Positions 61,006-64,000 of a DNA stretch of 64,000 nt are shown one piece after another. The translations under genes were made by a program, and so were the position numbers. The DNA lies in assembly GCA_046346665.1 (NCBI GenBank), contig JAXMHQ010000004.1, forward strand, positions 62,001 through 126,000, in the 5' to 3' direction. The stretch is from JAXMHQ01 sp046346665. Its GTDB lineage: Bacteria > Verrucomicrobiota > Verrucomicrobiia > Limisphaerales > JAXMHQ01. A model generated the notes under the pieces. That model saw only the letters and a program-made list of their open reading frames with translations, was not told the DNA's origin and searched no databases. Each line of letters opens with the position of its first letter. The stretch's first letter is position 1.

Positions 61006-61899
61006 TTAGCGGCCGCGTTTCATCGTGAGGCGGGGTTTGATCGGCGGGGGCAGCGGCATGCGGGGCGGTACAGGCGGCTGCGCCTTGGGAGCCGGCTCGG
61101 GGGTCTGGGCACTCGGCGCCTGCTGCGCGGCGGGAGCCTGCTTCGGGGTCAACTGGGGCGAAGCCGTCGATCCGATCGGGCTGGAGGAACCCGGGGACTC
61201 CAGGGCAGCGCCGCCGTGGGCCAGCCATTCCTTGAATCCGGCGGCATCGCCGATGCGTTGCTCAGGGAATTTCATCTCGCCCATTTGGAACGGCGCCATT
61301 CCTATGAAGGCCTCCGTCGCCGGCGGGCTCGACCGGGCCTGGGCCACCTCCATCGCATTATACCCGTTGACGATCCATTCCATCTTTCCCGTGGCGATAT
61401 CCGCCAACAGCCCGTGCACGGGAACTTTTGCGCCGATGAGGGGGCTTTGGCGGACGAAGTCGCATGCGCGAATCACGTTCTGCCGTTCGCTGCCGGACAT
61501 GCCAAAGAACTCTGTGAGATTGTCCGGCAACCTGCCCCGTTCCACGCCCACGGCCTGGAATCGCGAGATCAACTGCATAGCGGTGGCCCGGGAAACCTGG
61601 CAGTCGGTGTGCCCGATGATGGCGATTTCGCGTCCGCCTTTGATGGCGCACGCCAGGGCGAGCGAGCGCATCGTGCTCGACATGGGGCCGGTGATGATGT
61701 TGCCGGCGTTGCGCAGCCAGATGAACTGTTCGGGAGGCAAACCCAGCACGTTCGGGAAGAACGGATTCAGCCGCGGATCGATGCAGGTGAGCGCGATGAC
61801 GGGCAGTTCGTTCTCGAAATCCGCCACGCGCACGCCCGCGTTCGCGTCGCCCGCGACCGCGCGGTGATTGGCATCCACGATGGCATCGAATAAGCGCAT
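61006..61899 (-). CDS. Beta-class carbonic anhydrase with proline-rich tail
   Basis: The protein has 297 residues. Zinc-site residues are C39, D41 and R43 (ALTCIDPRLNPFFP) and H96 and C99 (IIGHTDCQ), the CxDxR...HxxC pattern of beta carbonic anhydrases. WLRNAGNII is also typical. The catalytic core ends at about 235. A low-complexity Pro/Ala tail of about 60 residues (PAPKAQPPVPPRMPLPPP) follows and is unusual. It interconverts CO2 and bicarbonate in the cytoplasm (no signal peptide). It lies downstream of the flotillin gene on the same strand. Confidence 0.9.
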   Translation of the reverse strand: MRLFDAIVDANHRAVAGDANAGVRVADFENELPVIALTCIDPRLNPFFPNVLGLPPEQFIWLRNAGNIITGPMSSTMRSLALACAIKGGREIAIIGHTDCQVSRATAMQLISRFQAVGVERGRLPDNLTEFFGMSGSERQNVIRACDFVRQSPLIGAKVPVHGLLADIATGKMEWIVNGYNAMEVAQARSSPPATEAFIGMAPFQMGEMKFPEQRIGDAAGFKEWLAHGGAALESPGSSSPIGSTASPQLTPKQAPAAQQAPSAQTPEPAPKAQPPVPPRMPLPPPIKPRLTMKRGR

Positions 61900-61948
61900 G
61901 GGATTCGAGATTTACGATTTCAGGTTGACGATGCGGAGCAGCCCAAAT

Positions 61949-61978
61949 CGTCATTCGTCATTCGTCATTTGTCATTTG
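61949..61978. repeat. GTCATTC/GTCATTT heptamer array
   Basis: Four units run from CGTCATTCGTCATTCG to GTCATTTG. The TGA stop of the flotillin gene (61972-61974) is inside the array. Confidence 0.75.
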
Positions 61979-63498
61979 CCCTTATCTTCCTTGCCCATCG
62001 CGTTCTTGAGCGCGGGCACCTGTTCCAGGAGCTTCTCGAATTTCACGCCGGTGAGGCTTTCGAGCACGGGCGGGAGCTGGCTGATGATGGTGGTTACGTC
62101 GCTGGTGAGTTTGCTGGCGCCGCCGCCGGGGCCGTTGCCGGAGTTGATGATGACCATCTTCTCGGTCTTGGACAACGGTTCGCTGATGCGGCCGGCCACT
62201 TCGGGCAGGACGCGGACGATCATTTCGATCACGGCCGCCTCGTTGTATTGCTTGAAGCTCTCGGCCTTGACGCGCATGGCTTCGGCGGTCGCTTTGCCTT
62301 GCGCCTCGATGACGGAGGCTTCGGCGAGACCGCGCGCCTTGTTGGCTTCGGCTTCGGCCACACCGGTCGCTTTCACGACATCGGCGCCGGCGAAACCGGT
62401 CGCCTTGGTGGCCGACGCGGAGCCGGCGGCCTCGGTTTCAAGCTGGAACTTCCTGGCGTTGGCCAGCGTTTCGACGCGGTAACGTTCGGCGTCCGCGGGC
62501 TTCTGGACGACGGCTTCCAGCTCGCGCTGTTTGCGCAAGATTTCCTGCTGTTGCAGTTCGATCTGCTTTTGTTTTTCGACAATGTTGACCTGGACTTCCT
62601 CGGCTTTGACGAGCTGGCCGGTCTTGAATTTCTGCAAATCGTAGGCGAGGTCGGCTTCGGCCTTCTTCTGGTTCACCGCGGCCTGGTATTGGGCGACGTT
62701 CGTCTGATAATCCCGCTGCGCCTCGGCGATCTTGGTGTCCGCCACGAACTGCGCCTCCTGTCCCGCCTGCTTGGCTTGCGCGGAGCGGATCTGCGAATCA
62801 CGGTCGGCTTCGGCCTGCGCGATGATGGCGTCCCGTTTCACCTGCGCGATGCGCGGCTTGCCGAGGGCGTCGAGGTAACCCTGGCTGTCGCGGATGTCGC
62901 GGATGGTGAAACTCACAATGCCAAGGCCCATGTTGGCCATGTCGCCGGCGGCGACTTCCTGGACCTTCTGCGCGAACGCGTCGCGGTTCTGATAAATTTC
63001 CTCGACCGTCATCGTGCCCAGGATCGCGCGCAAATGGCCTTCCAACGTCTGCATCGCGATGCTCTTGATGTCGTCCACCCCTTTGCTGAGGAACTGTTCG
63101 GACGCGGTGGCGATGGACACATCGTCGCCCTTGACCTTGATCTGCGCGACGCCGTCGACTCGGACCGGGACGCCTTTGCTGGTGTAAACCTCGGGCGTCT
63201 GGACGTCGATCGTCAGCAATTCCAGCGACAGGACGTCGACTTTTTCAATGACGGGGATGACGAAGGTGCCGCCGCCCTTGACGACGCGGAAGCCGCGGAG
63301 CTGGGTCGATCCGTCGGCGCCGACGACGCGGTGTTTGCGTCCGGACACGACGAGAACCTGGTTGGGTCCGACCTTGGTGTAGCGGCTGGCCCAGATGGCG
63401 GCGAAGATGAAGATGACGATGACCACGCCGATGACGGCGACGACGGCGAGGCCGAGGGAACCGCCGGGGATTTCCGAGAACAGGGGCATGAGGTGCAT
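61972..63498 (-). CDS. Flotillin-like membrane scaffold protein (FloT/YuaG type)
   Basis: The protein has 508 residues. One N-terminal membrane segment is at about 15-37 (GLAVVAVIGVVIVIFIFAAIW). The SPFH/PHB domain at about 40-200 has GPNQVLVVSGRK and DVQTPEVYTSKGVPVRVDGVAQIKV. A long Ala/Glu/Lys coiled coil at about 230-400 carries the flotillin EA repeats (AEAEANKARGLAEASVIEAQG). The C-terminus is LPPVLESLTGVKFEKLLEQVP. It organises membrane microdomains. The NfeD-like partner gene is immediately upstream, the standard pairing. Confidence 0.93.
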   Translation of the reverse strand: MHLMPLFSEIPGGSLGLAVVAVIGVVIVIFIFAAIWASRYTKVGPNQVLVVSGRKHRVVGADGSTQLRGFRVVKGGGTFVIPVIEKVDVLSLELLTIDVQTPEVYTSKGVPVRVDGVAQIKVKGDDVSIATASEQFLSKGVDDIKSIAMQTLEGHLRAILGTMTVEEIYQNRDAFAQKVQEVAAGDMANMGLGIVSFTIRDIRDSQGYLDALGKPRIAQVKRDAIIAQAEADRDSQIRSAQAKQAGQEAQFVADTKIAEAQRDYQTNVAQYQAAVNQKKAEADLAYDLQKFKTGQLVKAEEVQVNIVEKQKQIELQQQEILRKQRELEAVVQKPADAERYRVETLANARKFQLETEAAGSASATKATGFAGADVVKATGVAEAEANKARGLAEASVIEAQGKATAEAMRVKAESFKQYNEAAVIEMIVRVLPEVAGRISEPLSKTEKMVIINSGNGPGGGASKLTSDVTTIISQLPPVLESLTGVKFEKLLEQVPALKNAMGKEDKGK

Positions 63499-63525
63499 AG
63501 TTGGATTCAGGGTTGGGATCTGGAA

Positions 63526-64000
63526 TCAGACTGGGGACACGTAAAACTGGCTGCCGACGATGCGGACGATGCGGACGGTTTTGCCGCTCGCGACGGGTTG
63601 GGATTCCTCGGTTCGCGCGGGGGCGGTGTAGCGGGTGCCGGCCTGGACGTAGGCGATTTCCCCCACCCCGTTCTGCGGGATGGGCGTGATGATGGTGGCA
63701 TTGAGGCCGACCAGCGTGGCGACCTTCGCTTCGCTCGATCCCTGCGTGCGCGAGAACATGGCGTTGAACAGGAAAAACACGGCGACGGCCACGATCAATC
63801 CGCCGAGGACGGACAGCGGCGCGCTGATCCAGGCGCTGCGCGTGGCCTCCAGCCGGGACAGGATCATTCCCATGCCGCCGAGGGCGGTGATGAAGGAGGC
63901 GATCGTCGTGGGGCTGACGATGGAAATGCCCGGCATGCCGCCGCTATCGTAGCCGGCGTCCGCGTGACCACCGGTGCCGACGTCGCCGTGGGCGCCGCCG
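63526..64000 (-). CDS. NfeD-like membrane protein (5' end outside window)
   Basis: The frame is open to base 64000, reading through GAHGDVGTGGHADAGYDSGG before the internal Met at 63936, so the true start is beyond the window. Two hydrophobic helices at about 10-60 after that Met (IASFITALGGMGMIL and PLSVLGGLIVAVAVFFLFNAMF) precede an OB-fold-like domain (LVGLNATIITPIPQNGVGEIAYVQAGTRYTAPA...VRIVRIVGSQFYV). NfeD proteins work with flotillins. It lies 27 bases before the flotillin gene. Confidence 0.85.
   Translation of the reverse strand, partial: GGAHGDVGTGGHADAGYDSGGMPGISIVSPTTIASFITALGGMGMILSRLEATRSAWISAPLSVLGGLIVAVAVFFLFNAMFSRTQGSSEAKVATLVGLNATIITPIPQNGVGEIAYVQAGTRYTAPARTEESQPVASGKTVRIVRIVGSQFYVSPV

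Overview
The window is high-GC bacterial chromosome with no rRNA, tRNA, phage or CRISPR content that I can see. The gene set points to Verrucomicrobiota, probably the Pedosphaera/Limisphaerales side. The indicators are the short type-IV-pilin-like proteins ending in a conserved QWALENGK-type region, a membrane/TPR protein of the TMTC type, a bacillithiol-type gene set, many CAZyme-like secreted proteins, and intergenic DNA full of short 'word' repeats. This placement is by recognition only and is moderately confident.

Layout. (1) 1-5.8 kb: a secreted GH5 enzyme between two members of one uncharacterised secreted family, then a Dam-like protein and a serine hydrolase facing them. (2) 6.0-9.7 kb: a Reg_prop/Y_Y_Y sensor kinase coupled to a NarL-type regulator. 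(3) 10.5-13.2 kb: an ECF sigma factor coupled to a small membrane protein and a bactofilin-like/RDD membrane protein. (4) 13.3-16.4 kb: LepA and signal peptidase I. (5) 17.1-28.1 kb, minus strand: a run of nine genes. Seven are translationally coupled or nearly so: DUF2911 lipoprotein, exported PIG-L protein, mini membrane protein, Na+/solute symporter, short BshC-like protein, BshB1 and BshA. SerS and GlgA follow. This looks like a bacillithiol-type thiol locus with its own export/salvage module, and it is the best candidate here for an under-described system. (6) 28.3-36.8 kb: RlpA-like protein, SnoaL-like protein, GNATs, a DUF6159-type membrane protein, a transglutaminase-like protein, a REP-associated transposase and a GH62 arabinofuranosidase with a decayed copy of its tail nearby.

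(7) 37.4-43.0 kb: a NarL-type regulator followed by an exopolysaccharide locus (Wza-like export lipoprotein, RfaH/NusG-like antiterminator, priming sugar transferase, Gfo/Idh/MocA dehydrogenase, hexapeptide acyltransferase). (8) 43.6-44.9 kb: two divergent ribbon-helix-helix genes and a lipoprotein. (9) 45.0-51.0 kb: a giant hybrid kinase, broken by an 88-base G-rich homopolymer, coupled to a REC-PP2C phosphatase and an RsbW-like kinase (partner-switching module). (10) 51.4-58.7 kb: a coiled-coil membrane protein, a DUF2950/DUF3300 pair, a lipoprotein, two tandem pilin-like genes with terminators and a subtilisin fused to an STN-like domain. (11) 58.8-64 kb: a TPR membrane protein, beta-carbonic anhydrase and a flotillin/NfeD pair running off the window edge.

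Two large-scale signals stand out. The plus strand is C-rich to about 36.8 kb and G-rich from about 37.4 kb, whichever strand the genes use, so a strand-skew switch lies between. The gaps between genes are packed with several repeat families: REP-like hairpins, 7-10 base word arrays and two equal-sized 194-bp inverted-repeat elements. Some repeats reach into genes and supply stop codons, a start codon, or an in-frame insertion.
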